Position numbers and translations under genes: made by a program. Of a DNA stretch of 51,526 nucleotides, positions 1 through 10,400 are shown piece by piece (the first letter of the stretch is position 1; each line of letters begins with the position of its first letter). The notes beneath the pieces are model-generated. The model ran no database searches. It saw nothing but the letters and a program-made list of their open reading frames with translations, and was not told where the DNA came from. The DNA lies in contig NZ_LSJA01000052.1 of NCBI RefSeq assembly GCF_001556515.1, positions 1 to 51,526 on the forward strand, read 5' to 3'. Origin of the DNA: Caulobacter sp. CCH9-E1. GTDB taxonomy: Bacteria; Pseudomonadota; Alphaproteobacteria; Caulobacterales; Caulobacteraceae.

Positions 1-834
1 CGCCGACAGCTCCTGGCTGCCCGACGAGACGTTGTCCGAGGCGGCGATGGCGTCGCCCACGATGCCGCGCAGGCGCTCGATCATCACGTTCACGTGGCCC
101 AGCAGATCGCCGATCTCGTCGCGCGAGGTGACCTCGGCGGTCTTGGTCAGGTCGCCTTCGGCCACGGTGCGGACCGCTTCCGAAGCGCGGGCGAGACCCT
201 TGCTGACCACGGTCGAGATGTAGACGGCGGCGGCGACGGCGATCAGCAGCGAGATCACCGAAACGCTGATCAGCAGGTTGCGCGCGCTCTTTGACGCCTT
301 CTCGGCTTCATCGGTAGCCTGGTTCAACTGGTCGTTGGACAGCGTCACCAGCTCGTCGACCTTGGCGACGGCTTCGGTGATGGCCTTGCGGCTCTCGCCC
401 ATGGTCAGGGCCGTGGCTTCCGCGTCCTTGTGCTCGAGGGCGAGGGCGAAGACCCGCGCGTGGACCTCGGCCATCGTGTTGTAGGCGGCCTCCAGCGCCA
501 GCCAGCGCGGCTTGCCCTCGGCCGAGGCGAGGCTCTTGGCCTTTTCGAGAAGGCCTTCGACGGTCGCCTTCTCCTTCTGGATCGAGGCCTCGAACTTGCG
601 GACGTCGACGACATCCTCCGACAGGACCATGTTCTTTTCGGCCCGGACGATGTTCAGCAGGCGAATGTTGATTTCCTGGGCCAGCTCCATGCGCTTGACC
701 GGCGCGGCCAGCACGCCTTCCAGGCTGTCCTGGGCTCTGTTCAGTTCGCGCATGGCGAACAGGTTTCCGCCCACGAGGAGGAGGATGAGAAGCCCGAAGG
801 CGGCGGCGAGTTGCAGCTTGATTGTGAGACGCAT
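1..834 (-). CDS. methyl-accepting chemotaxis protein, N-terminal part
   Basis: The gene begins at the ATG complementary to 832-834 and stays open to the window edge, giving 278 codons of its N-terminal half. Visible are an N-terminal transmembrane helix (about residues 7-27), a periplasmic four-helix-bundle-type sensor region with the segment LNIVRAEKNMVLSED, a second transmembrane helix (about 188-212) and a HAMP domain ending near RDEIGDLLGHVNVMIERLRG. The cytoplasmic signalling tip and any methylation sites lie outside the window. It is the last visible gene of the STAS-cheY-cheA-cheW operon and starts 17 bases after the cheW stop, so it is probably the receptor served by that array. The ligand cannot be inferred. 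The family assignment is secure; truncation is only due to the window edge. Confidence 0.9.
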   Translation of the reverse strand, partial: MRLTIKLQLAAAFGLLILLLVGGNLFAMRELNRAQDSLEGVLAAPVKRMELAQEINIRLLNIVRAEKNMVLSEDVVDVRKFEASIQKEKATVEGLLEKAKSLASAEGKPRWLALEAAYNTMAEVHARVFALALEHKDAEATALTMGESRKAITEAVAKVDELVTLSNDQLNQATDEAEKASKSARNLLISVSVISLLIAVAAAVYISTVVSKGLARASEAVRTVAEGDLTKTAEVTSRDEIGDLLGHVNVMIERLRGIVGDAIAASDNVSSGSQELSA

Positions 835-851
835 GGGAACACTCCAGCCGC

Positions 852-1340
852 TCAGCGGGCTTGGCTCGTATGGAGAGGGGTGACCGAGGCCGTTTGGCCC
901 CTAGCGGCGAAAATCTGGTCAAGGTCGGGGATCACGATCAGGTCCCCGTCGCGCCGGGCCAGCCGGCGGATGAAGTCGGTCCGCCAGCGCAGGCCGATAC
1001 GCGGAACCTCTTCGGTGGTCTCTTCGGTGATCGTGGTGACCTCGTGCACCTTGTCGGCGCGCAGGCCGATCAGGGCGGGTTCGCCGTCCAGCGGGTGCTC
1101 GATCACGACGATCCGAGTGTCGATGGTGGGATCGTTGCGCTCCATGTCGAACGCGATGCGCAGATCGACCAGCGGAATAATCCGTCCACGGAAATTTATC
1201 ACAGCCCCGACGAACGACGGCGCGCCCGGCACTTCGGTCTCGGGCAGCAGGTCCAGGACTTCACGGACAAGTCCGGCCTCCAGGGCGAAGGTCTCGCCTT
1301 GCAGATCAAAGGTCAGGGCCTCGATGGCGTGTTGGCTCAT
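852..1340 (-). CDS. cheW: chemotaxis coupling protein CheW
   Basis: This 162-residue protein is a single CheW domain, the SH3-like adaptor that links receptors to the kinase CheA at the inner membrane. Typical segments are the N-terminal strand LTFDLQGETFALE, the block GAPSFVGAVINFRGRIIPLVDL and the later VDKVHEV-like stretch (ADKVHEVTTI). A GGGGGGAG ribosome binding site lies a few bases before the ATG. The gene follows cheA with a 13-base gap and precedes the receptor gene by 17 bases, so the three are very probably co-transcribed. Length is normal for the family. Confidence 0.93.
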   Translation of the reverse strand: MSQHAIEALTFDLQGETFALEAGLVREVLDLLPETEVPGAPSFVGAVINFRGRIIPLVDLRIAFDMERNDPTIDTRIVVIEHPLDGEPALIGLRADKVHEVTTITEETTEEVPRIGLRWRTDFIRRLARRDGDLIVIPDLDQIFAARGQTASVTPLHTSQAR

Positions 1341-1353
1341 GTCGCGCTCCCCC

Positions 1354-3312
1354 CTAGCCCGCCACGCGCATCTGGGCGTCGTGGCGCTGGCCCAAATTGA
1401 CCAAGACCGGAATGTCGAGGATCAGGGCCACCCCGCCGTCGCCCAGGATCGTCGCGCCCGAGAAGGCCCCGATGTCGGCGTGGAAGCTGGACAGCGGCTT
1501 GATGACCGTCTGGTGGTCGCCCAGGATCTGGTCGACGACGAGGCCGATGCGGTCCTGGCCCGTCGAGACGACGACGATCTTCTGGTGCGGATCGGGCGCG
1601 CTGCCCGTCTTGAATTGCTCACGCAGGCGGATGAACGGCACCAGCTCGTCGCGCAGGGTGATCAGGGTGCGGCCGGTCGAGCGCAGGTCCTGAGCCGGCG
1701 ACAGCTCGACGCATTCCTCGACATTGGCCAGCGGGATCACGAAGCGGCTGGCGCCGACGCGGACCAGCAGCCCGTCGATGATCGCCAGGGTCAGCGGGAT
1801 GCGCAGCGAGACCACCGAGCCCTCGCCCGGGTTGCTGGTGATGTCCAGCGAGCCGCGCAGGCCTTCGATGGTCTTCTTGACCACGTCCATGCCGACCCCG
1901 CGGCCGGACAGGTTGGTGATCGTCGCCGCCGTCGAGAAGCCGGGCGCGAAGATCAGGTTCAGCAGCTCGTTGTCGGTCAGGGCCTGACCTGGGGCGATCA
2001 GGCCGTTTTCCTCGGCCTTGGCCCGCACCCGGTCGCGGTCGACCCCGCGGCCGTCGTCGGTAATGGTGATCAGGACCTCGGCTCCGGACTGTCGAGCCGA
2101 GAGGCGGATCAGGCCCGCCTCGGGCTTGCCGGCGGCCAAGCGCTGCTCGGGCGTCTCCAGGCCATGGTCGGCGGCGTTGCGGACCAGGTGGACCAGCGGG
2201 TCGGCCAGGCGCTCGATCACCGTCTTGTCGAGTTCGGTGGTCTCGCCCTCGATCTGCAGCTCGATCTTCTTGCCGGTGTCGTTCTGCAGGTCGTGGATCA
2301 GGCGACGGAAACGGCCGAACAGCTGGATCACCGGCACCATGCGCACGACCATCATCGTGTCGCGCATCTCGGCGGCCAGGCGCTCGATCTCCTCGGCGAC
2401 GGCGCGCAGGGCGGTGTCGAGGCTGGAGGACGCCAGCTGCTTCAGGCGGGACTGGGCGATGACCAGCTCGCCCACACGGTCCATCATCTCGTCCAGCCGC
2501 TCGGCGGGGACGCGGACGGTCTCGCCGCCCGTCTTCGCGGCGCGCGTGTCCTGGGCGGCGGCGGTCTCGGCGGGCTTCTCGGCCTGGACCGTAACAGCCG
2601 GCTCGTTCTCGCTCGTAACCGTCTCCGCGTCGGCCGGCGCGGTCAGTTCCTCGACCTCGAGGGTCATCTCGTCGATGACGAAGATGAAGACGTCGTCGAT
2701 AGCGTCACGGCCATGCGGGGTGGTCAGCAACACTTCCCAGGCCAGATGGCACTCGGTGGGGACCAAGTCCTCCAGAAGCGGCACGTCGTCCGTGATCGCC
2801 CGGACCCGGCACTCGCCCAGTTCGCGCAGTTCGTCGAGCAGCGGCAGGGGACGGGCGCCGTTGACCAGGGCGTCGGCGGGCAGGCTGAAGCGGATCTTCC
2901 AGACGCGCGCGGCCGGCGCGGCCGAGGCGTCGGGCGCCTCTCCGCCCTCGACGGCGGCGTGCAGGTCGGCCAGCAGCGCCTCGCCGGCGCTGGGCTCCAC
3001 GGCGCGTCCCTCGGCCAGGGCGCGCATGTGGTCCTGGGCGGCCAGGACGCAGGCGACCAAACGCGGCGTGGCCGGAACCTCGCCCTTGCGCACGCGGTCG
3101 AAGGCCGTCTCGCAGTGATGGGTGAAGGCGGCCAGGGCGTCGAAGCCGAACATGGCCCCCGAGCCCTTCAGAGTGTGTAGTCCGCGGAAGACCGCGTCGA
3201 TCAGATCCCGATCCCCGGGACGATGCGCCAAGTCGAGCAGGCCCTGCTCGACCTGCTCAAGAAGCTCCTGGGCCTCCTGCCGGAACGTCTCGATGGGATC
3301 GAGGCCGCTCAT
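1354..3312 (-). CDS. cheA: chemotaxis histidine kinase CheA
   Basis: This 652-residue protein has the CheA domain order. An N-terminal Hpt domain carries the phosphoacceptor His46 in FRGLHTLKGSGAMFGF. A middle region (about 137-225) is in the place of the response-regulator docking domain. A charged linker is followed by the dimerisation domain (about 265-340), the ATPase domain (N-box LVHLVRNAADHGLE near 373-386, G-boxes DDGRGVDRDR and NLSGRGVGMDVV) and a C-terminal CheW-like domain (about 510-645). It would autophosphorylate in response to receptors and pass phosphate to the adjacent CheY-like protein. It overlaps the upstream cheY-like gene by four bases, implying translational coupling. 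All key residues are present. Confidence 0.96.
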   Translation of the reverse strand: MSGLDPIETFRQEAQELLEQVEQGLLDLAHRPGDRDLIDAVFRGLHTLKGSGAMFGFDALAAFTHHCETAFDRVRKGEVPATPRLVACVLAAQDHMRALAEGRAVEPSAGEALLADLHAAVEGGEAPDASAAPAARVWKIRFSLPADALVNGARPLPLLDELRELGECRVRAITDDVPLLEDLVPTECHLAWEVLLTTPHGRDAIDDVFIFVIDEMTLEVEELTAPADAETVTSENEPAVTVQAEKPAETAAAQDTRAAKTGGETVRVPAERLDEMMDRVGELVIAQSRLKQLASSSLDTALRAVAEEIERLAAEMRDTMMVVRMVPVIQLFGRFRRLIHDLQNDTGKKIELQIEGETTELDKTVIERLADPLVHLVRNAADHGLETPEQRLAAGKPEAGLIRLSARQSGAEVLITITDDGRGVDRDRVRAKAEENGLIAPGQALTDNELLNLIFAPGFSTAATITNLSGRGVGMDVVKKTIEGLRGSLDITSNPGEGSVVSLRIPLTLAIIDGLLVRVGASRFVIPLANVEECVELSPAQDLRSTGRTLITLRDELVPFIRLREQFKTGSAPDPHQKIVVVSTGQDRIGLVVDQILGDHQTVIKPLSSFHADIGAFSGATILGDGGVALILDIPVLVNLGQRHDAQMRVAG

Positions 3313-3674
3313 TTGGCGAGGACCTTCTTGACGACCCGGACCAGCTGGTCGGGTTCGAACGGCTTGGTCAGCCAGCCGGTGGCGCCGGCCGCCTTGGCCT
3401 GGGCCTTCACGTCGGCGTCGGACTCGGTGGTGAGGAAGACGATCGGCACCCCGGCGCCCGCCGGTCGCCCGCGCAGTTCGCGGATCATGGTCAGGCCGTC
3501 CATCACCGGCATGTTGAGATCGGTGATGATCAAGTCGAAGCCGCCGGCGGAGGCCTTCTCAAGGCCCTCGGCGCCGTTGCCGGCTTCGCTCACGGCGTAG
3601 CCTTCGCTGCTGAGGGCGATCTTGATCGCCGCGCGGATGCTGATCGAGTCGTCGACGGTGAGAATAGCGCTCAT
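3309..3674 (-). CDS. single-domain response regulator, CheY-like
   Basis: The product is a 121-residue receiver domain and nothing else. It has the acidic pair in ILTVDDS, the phosphoacceptor Asp in DLIITDLNMPVMDG, the conserved Thr in FLTTES and Lys in LTKPFEP, so it should be phosphorylated by the CheA encoded next to it. I chose the ATG at 3674, not a start 24 bases upstream, because a GGGGGAAAG ribosome binding site sits just before it and because this ATG forms a four-base overlap with the end of the STAS gene. It overlaps cheA by four bases at its other end. Whether it acts on the flagellar motor or another output cannot be told. Confidence 0.93.
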   Translation of the reverse strand: MSAILTVDDSISIRAAIKIALSSEGYAVSEAGNGAEGLEKASAGGFDLIITDLNMPVMDGLTMIRELRGRPAGAGVPIVFLTTESDADVKAQAKAAGATGWLTKPFEPDQLVRVVKKVLAK

Positions 3675-3994
3675 GATTGTGTCTTTCCCCCAGACCAAAA
3701 GTTCAAGCGGTCGGAGTCGTCCGGCTCCAGGAAACCGCCGCGTTGCAGGACCTGGAGCAGGGCGCCCTCGGCGGGCTTCTCCAGACGGATCTCCTGGCCC
3801 CTGGCCGCCGCCGTGAGGCGCGCCGCTTCCAGAAGTTGAGCCAGGGTCAAGTCCGCGTCCTCGACCCCGTCGAGGTTCACGACAACCGGGTCGCCTTGCT
3901 CCATCCCCGCGACCAGGATCGCGTAGGCGTCAGAGATACTAGAAACCGTCACACTTCCCGAGAAGCTGACCAAATATTCAGAAATTCTGGACAC
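3671..3994 (-). CDS. STAS-domain protein of the chemotaxis operon
   Basis: This 107-residue protein resembles a STAS (anti-sigma-antagonist-like) domain: a beta strand pair, then VVVNLDGVEDADLTLAQLLE, which corresponds to the region that carries the phosphorylatable Ser/Thr in SpoIIAA-like proteins (here Asp-Leu-Thr). The start is a GTG at 3994 preceded by GGGGG four bases away. It is the first gene of the visible che operon and overlaps the CheY-like gene by four bases (ATGA). STAS proteins at this position occur in several alphaproteobacterial che operons; the role in signalling is inferred, not shown. There is no membrane segment or signal peptide. Confidence 0.75.
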   Translation of the reverse strand: MSRISEYLVSFSGSVTVSSISDAYAILVAGMEQGDPVVVNLDGVEDADLTLAQLLEAARLTAAARGQEIRLEKPAEGALLQVLQRGGFLEPDDSDRLNFWSGGKTQS

Positions 3995-4488
3995 AACACC
4001 CCCGCGCCCAAGAAAATATACCCGCGTTATGTACGGGCCCTAATTCTGGATATGAACTTGAGGGCTCCGACCTTAAATTGAGGTAAATTTATCAACCTAG
4101 GCGGCGGTGACATTCCGCCACGCGCGACGCGATGTCACAGCCCCCTGCGGCGATGGCTCCAGTCACCGAACGCCAAGCTGGTTTCGCCCCTGGCCTAGAA
4201 ATCATAAAATCTCTAATTAATACAGGTGTTTACGTCCTTATCAAGCATCACCCTGAACGGGCGGAGCGGTTGGGGCGTTACGCGCCCGCTCGATACTCAA
4301 AATCGGTAACACGACGTCTTCCGCGTGCGCGGTCGCATGGCCGGCGCGACCTTGAGCCGTCGGAAGGCCTAAAGGAGAATGGCGCGCCAGAGAGCCGGGC
4401 GCGACTTGCTCCGTCGCGCCTGCAATCACCCGAGAGATCGCGACGGGCCGCGAAAACCGTCCGCTCCCGGACTAAATCCAATTCGCCC
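3995..4488. other. intergenic region between che operon and autotransporter gene
   Basis: This 494-base stretch holds no convincing gene. The part next to the che operon (about 4000-4110 and 4200-4250) is visibly more AT-rich than the surroundings and should contain the che promoter. At 4073-4087 TTAA, seven bases, TAAA gives a one-mismatch match to the CtrA-type TTAA-N7-TTAA pattern, but this is weak. At 4398-4420 an 8-base-pair hairpin with loop TTGCTCC lies downstream of the autotransporter stop; it has no T tract, so a terminator role is uncertain. A 136-codon reading frame at 4132-4542 looks non-coding. Confidence 0.6.
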
Positions 4489-7400
4489 TTACAGCGGCTT
4501 GACGACGCGCAGGCGCAACTGGCCGACGCCCTCGCCCGCTGAGCCGCGATACCCGACCTCCATGTCCACCATCCAACGCGATGGCGTCACCAGGCGTCCG
4601 CCGAGCGACAGGTGGTACTGCTCGCGACGCCAGTCGATCGTCGAAATCCGATAGCTCGAGGCGCCTTCGATGTCGGCGTAGTCCAGCCCCTGGGCGCCGA
4701 CGCCGCGGAACTCGTGCAGCCATTCAATCCCGAGACGCGGGGTGACGACGCCAAAGCGCAGATCGCGCTTGAACTCGAGCTTGGCCCCCAATGTCCCCGT
4801 CATGGACTGAACGTCGCGCGCGTCGAAGCGGAGCGCGTAACGATCGGCGCCGGTTTCGGCGTAGGCGTTCAGGTCGCCCTTCAGCCATTCGAAACGGCCG
4901 TAGCTCGACCAATGGATTCCCGCGTCGTTTCGATCGACGCCGAACGACAAGGCCCCGAAGGTCATGTCGCCCTTGCGCCGACCCAGCGCGGTCATGCCGT
5001 TGGCCTCGACGGCGCGGCGGGTGCGGTAGTCGAGCTTGCCGTGGCCGATGACGGCGTCGATGAAGGCGGTCTGAAGCGGCTGGAAGCTGCCATAGGCGGC
5101 CGCCACCTGAGTTTCGCTCCGCACCCGGGCGGCGCCCGAGTCGATGCGGCTGACATCTTCGCCGTATCCGCCGCCGACGCCGACGGTCGCCCATTCCGCG
5201 AGCTTGACGTCCGCGCCGACCGACAGGCCCGAGCTGGACAGGGTGATCTTGGCCCGTCCCTTGCGGCGATCCATGGTCCCGACCTCGATCGCGCCGCCGG
5301 TCCACAGCGCGACCTTGCCGACCGCGCGCGGACCGCCCTGCCCGTCGCCGTCCTCGGAGTCGTCGGACGTGGGGGCGGCTTGGTCGCCTCGTCCTAGCGG
5401 GGCGCCCCCACGGGGCGAGGCGAGACGCCCCGTCGCCACATCGCGCTCTTCGTCCTGGCCCGCCGCCCGATCGCTCGCGCCCGGTCCGCGCCGCCAATCC
5501 GCAAGTCCGAACTGATCGTCGCGGGCCGCCAGCAGGCCGTCGTGATGCGGGTCGGAAAGGTCGCGAGGGTTCAGCCGGATCGCCATGGCGTCGCCGCCTC
5601 CGCCGCCATGCAGCTGCTGGGCGCGGTCCATGAAGTTGGCGGTCTGGGAGCGCGCGAAGCGGCGAGCGGCCTCGACCTGCGTGTCGGACAGCGCGCGCAC
5701 CGCGGGATCGAGCGACGGATCGGGTCGCGCGATGACGGTGACGGTCACCGTCGCCGGCGCCGACTCGCCGAAGGCGTTCAGCAAGCGATAGCCGACGACA
5801 ACCTCGCCTGAGAAACGCGTCCGCGGCGTCACGTCCAGCCTGTAGGTTGGCGCATCGGCCGTTCCGCCCTTGACGATCTTCGCGCTGGCCGCGTTGGCCG
5901 GCGTGATCGCCACGATTTCCGCGCCCGTGAACGGACCGCCCGTCGCGCCGGCTAGAAGGTCGACGGAGACGGTCTGGCCGTCGGCGGCCTTGGCGGTCTT
6001 GGACTGGGCAACCGGCAGGCTCACCCCGACCAGAATCGTCACGGTCGCCGGTTCGGAACGGCCTCCAGGGCCGATGGCCACGAACTGGAAGCTGTCCTTG
6101 CCGATGAAGCCGGGCTTGGGAGAATAGACGGCGGTCCACCCGCCGCTGCTCTCGGTCGGCGCTGCGCGGCCGGCCCGCGGAGAGGCGATCGAGCCCCCCC
6201 CGGGACCGATCAGCGTCACCGTGCCGTTGCTCGGCGGCGTCGCGATTTCGAGCGTGTCGTAGACGCCCACGACCAGCGTGGAGAGATTGACGTCGACCGA
6301 GGAGCCGCCTTCGACAGAGGCGCCCGCCGCATTGACGTTGGTGGGCAGCGGTGTCGGCGGCGGAGGCGGAGCCAGGACCGTGATGCTGACGCCGGCGGCC
6401 GCCGACGTTCCGCCCGGACCGACCGCCGCGAAGCTGAAGCTGTCGGCGCCGACATAGCCGCTGGCGGGCGTGTAGATCGCCGTCGCGCCGCTGATCGTCA
6501 CCGAGCCGTGGCTCGGCGCCGAGACCAGCACCACGCTCGTATAGACCCCCGAGACCGCCAGACCGATCGATTGGCCGGTATCGTTGGAGAACACTTCCGC
6601 GCTGCCGTTGCTGACGGTGGGCGCGCTGGGCGGCGCGATGGTCAACGACACGGTGGCCGGGGCGGAGACGCCGCCCGGACCGGTCGCCGTATAGGTAAAG
6701 CTGTCCGCGCCAAAATAGCCGGCCTCGGGGACATAGGTCGCGGTGTTCCCGCTGAGCGTGACGGCGCCATGGGCCGGCGCGGACTCAATCCCCACTGCCG
6801 TAAAGACGCCCGTCGCCTGCAGGCCGATCGCTTGGCCCGTCGAGTTGAAGACGACATCCACGCTGATGTTGGCGACGCTGGGCGCGGCGGGGTTTCCCAC
6901 CGTCAGGCTCACGGTGGCCGGAGCGGACGCGCCGCCCGGACCGGTCGCGGTATAGGCGAAGCTGTCGGCGCCAAAATATCCGTTTGTCGGAACATAGGTG
7001 ACGACGTCGCCCGCGATCGTCGTCGTCCCATGAGCGGGCGCGGTCGTGACGGCGATCGACGTATGCGCGCCGCCGGTGATGCTGGCGCTCAGATCGATGG
7101 CCAGACCTGTGCTGTTGAAGGGAACCACGACGCCAGACTTGGCGGCCGCGATCGGCGCGGCGGCCACGGCGATGGTCTGGGTCACGGTCGCGGCCGGATC
7201 ATAATTGGCGTTCCCGGCCTGATCGGCGGCCACCACGCAGCTGCCCGCCGCGACAAAGCTGACCGTCGCGCCGCTGATCGTGCAGACGCTGCCGCCGCCC
7301 ACGGTGATCGAATAGGCGGGCGTCAGGCTGGCGCTGGATGTCGCGGCGACCGTATAGGTCGCGCCGCCAACGCTGGCGTTCGTCGGCGCCGTCGAGGTGA

Positions 7401-10400
7401 AGCTCAGGGTCTGCGTCCCCTTGGCGATCGTTCCGGACACCGTCGTCCCGGCGACCGTTCCCGTCGGGCTGTTGGAGTCCGTCACCGAAACCGCATAGCT
7501 GAACGCCCCCGCGGTCGTCGGCGTGCCGCTGACGGCTCCGGTGCTCGCGTCAAGACTGACCCCCGCCGGCAGGGCGCCGGCGCTGACTGTAAAATGGTAA
7601 GGCGAGACGCCGCCGGTCGCCGTGTTCGCCTGGCTGAAGGCGACGCCGACCTTGGTCGTCCCGGCCGCCCCGGTCGACAGCGCCAGGGTGGCCGGCATCA
7701 CCGTGAAACTGCGGCTGACAGTCGGCGCGGCGTTCCAGTTCGTGTCGCCGGCCTGGTTGGCGTCGATCGTGCAGGCTCCCTGCGCCACCAAGGTCACGGT
7801 GACCCCGGAAACGGTGCAGACGCTGGTCGTGGTGCTGGTGAAGGCCACGGCCAGGCTGGAGCCGGCGGTGGCGCTCAGGGTCACGGGCGAGGCCGAGATG
7901 GCGACATTGGACAAGGCGCCGAAGGTGATCGTCTGATCGCCCTTGGCGACGCTGAAGGATTGCTGAACCTGGGTCGCGGCGCCGTAGCTGCCGTTGCCGC
8001 CCTGGTTGGCGTTCACCACGCAGGTCCCGGCGCCCGTGAAGCTGACCACGCCGCCGGAGATCGCGCAGACCGCGCTGCTGCCGCCGTCGATGCTGAAGGT
8101 CACCGACAATCCCGACGTCGCCGTCGCGGCGGGCGTGTAGGTCGCCCCCGCCACCTTGGCGCCCGCGGGGGCCGTCGAGGTGAAGCTGATGGTCTGGGTT
8201 CCCGCGCCGACGGAGAACGATTGTTGCGCCTGCGGCGCGGCGCTATAGGCGCCACTGCCCGCCTGGTCGGCGTTGACCCGGCAGGTCCCCACGCCGGTGA
8301 AGCTGACGACGCCGCCGGAGATCGTACAGACCGCGCTGCTGCTGGCGTCGATCGTGAACGTGACGCTGAGCCCCGACGTCGCGGTCGCCGAGGGGGTATA
8401 GGTCGTTCCGCCCACGACCGCCGACGCTGGCGCCGAGGACTGGAAGCTGATGGTCTGGGCCGCGCTGGCGACCGTCAGGCTGAAGGTCTGGGAGGCCGTC
8501 TGCGACAGGGCGTCCGTGGCGGTGACCGTAAAGATCGTCGCCGACAGCGTCGTGGTGGGCGTGCCGGACAGTTGCCCGGTGGCGGCGCTGAACGACAGGC
8601 CGGTGGGCAGGGATCCGCCGCTCAACGCATAGGTGATCGGGGCCTGGCCGCCGCTGGTGGTCACCGGCTGGACCGTCGTCAGGGCGGCGTTGACCGTCGT
8701 CGATATCGAGGACACCGCCTGGGTCGCGGCCAGCGCCGCCACCGCCGTGAAGGTGTTCGTGGCGGAGTCGGACGACGTATTGCCGGCGGCGTCGGTCGCC
8801 CGCGCCTTCACCGTGTGAGAGGCGGCCGTCAGGGCCGTGAGCGTGTAGCTCCACGCGCCCGAGCCATCGGCCGTGGTCGTGCCGTCGGCGGAGCCGTCGA
8901 GATAGACCGTCACCGTGCTGTTGGCCTCGGCGGTCCCCGAGACGCCCTTCTGCGAAACCCCGCGCGTGGAGGCGTTGGCCGGCGATGTGACCGCGGGCGC
9001 GGCCGGCGCGGTCGTGTCCACGGTCCAGCTGTAGCTGGCGGCGCTGCTATAGACCCCCGAATTGACGGCCTTGACCTGGAAGGTGTGGCTGCCGTCCGCC
9101 AGGCCCGTATAGGACCTCGGGCTCGTGCAGGCCGAGAAGGCGCCGCCGTCGATCGCGCATTCCGCCGTCCCCGAGGCGAGACTGAACTGGAAGGTCGCGT
9201 TGCTGCTGTTGCTCAGCGACGCCGGCGAACTGGCGATCGTGGGCGTCGCCGGAGCGGCGACGTAGGTGAACTGGTCGGCGACGCTGGTCGCGCTGGTTCC
9301 GGAAGGCGTTTGCACCGTGACGTCCACGGCCCCCGCCGCGCCCGCCGGGGAGGTCGCGGTGATCTGGGTCGCGCTGTCGACCGTGAAGCCCGATGCGTCG
9401 GTAGCGCCGAAACGCACCACCGTCGCGCCGGTGAAATTGGTCCCGGTGATCACCACCGAGGTCCCGCCCGCCGTCGATCCGGAGGTCGGCGAGATCCCCG
9501 TCACCGTCGGCGGGGTGACCGCGGCGCTGTTGGTCAGGCTGAAGCTGGTCGACGCCGAACCGGCCGTCGCCGTCACCGAATAGCTGCCCGTCGTCGCGTT
9601 GGCGGTGAACGTCCCCGCCGATGCGACGCCCGAAGCGTCGGTGGTCACGGTGATGGTGTTGCTGGAATTGGAGAACGTCCCGCTGGCGCCGGAGCCCGGC
9701 GCCGCGAACGTGACGGAGGTGTTTGGGATCACCGCGTTCGAGCCGTCCCGCACCGTCACGCTGAGCGGCGTGGTGAAAGCCGTGCTCGCCGAGGCGGTCT
9801 GGTTGTTGCCGCCCGCGACCGTGACCGAGGCGGGGGTCTGGACCACGGATATTGTTGTCGGGTCGTTGGTGGTCGCGGAACTGCCCGAGTTGCCACCGGA
9901 GAGCGTCACGCTGGGCGTCAGGCTCGTCGCCGCGTTGGCGGCGACGTTCGCTCGCAAGGTCAGCGGATTGCCGCTGGCGCCGTTGGCGATCGTGTTCGAA
10001 TAGATGCAGCGCGTGGACGTGCAGCTCCAGCCCGAACCGGAGCCGGAGTTGTAGCTCAGGCCCGAGGGCAGGCTGAACGTCAGGGTCAGGTTCGAACCGG
10101 TGGCGGCGCCGCTTGCGCTGGGCGTGATGGTGTAGTCGACCGTGCCGCCCTGTTGCGGCGTGCCGCTGTGCGACATCGAGACGCCGAGCGTGAGACCGGA
10201 ATCCACATAGGGGGTGCAAGTCGCGGTGATGCTGGTGGTCGAGCTCTGGGTCGGGTGGTCAATCGACAGGCCGATGCCCGTCAGCCCCGAGGCGATGGTA
10301 TAATAGCCAGTGTACGTGCCGACGCCGGGCGCGTCCGGGGTCACCCGCGCCCCGGCGGGAAGTCCGATAACGCTGTTATTGATGCGGAAGCGGATACGCA

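Noticed and set aside
430..3180. 916-codon open frame antisense to cheA/cheW
   Set aside because: The sense strand encodes full CheA and CheW with catalytic motifs; the antisense product is a biased-composition shadow.
4073..4087. CtrA-like site TTAA-N7-TAAA upstream of the che operon
   Set aside because: One mismatch in the second half-site and an AT-rich surrounding make a chance match likely; not listed as a separate site.
4132..4542. 136-codon frame in the che-autotransporter intergenic region
   Set aside because: It has no ribosome binding site, mixed composition, no recognisable motif, and runs into the 3' end of the autotransporter gene.
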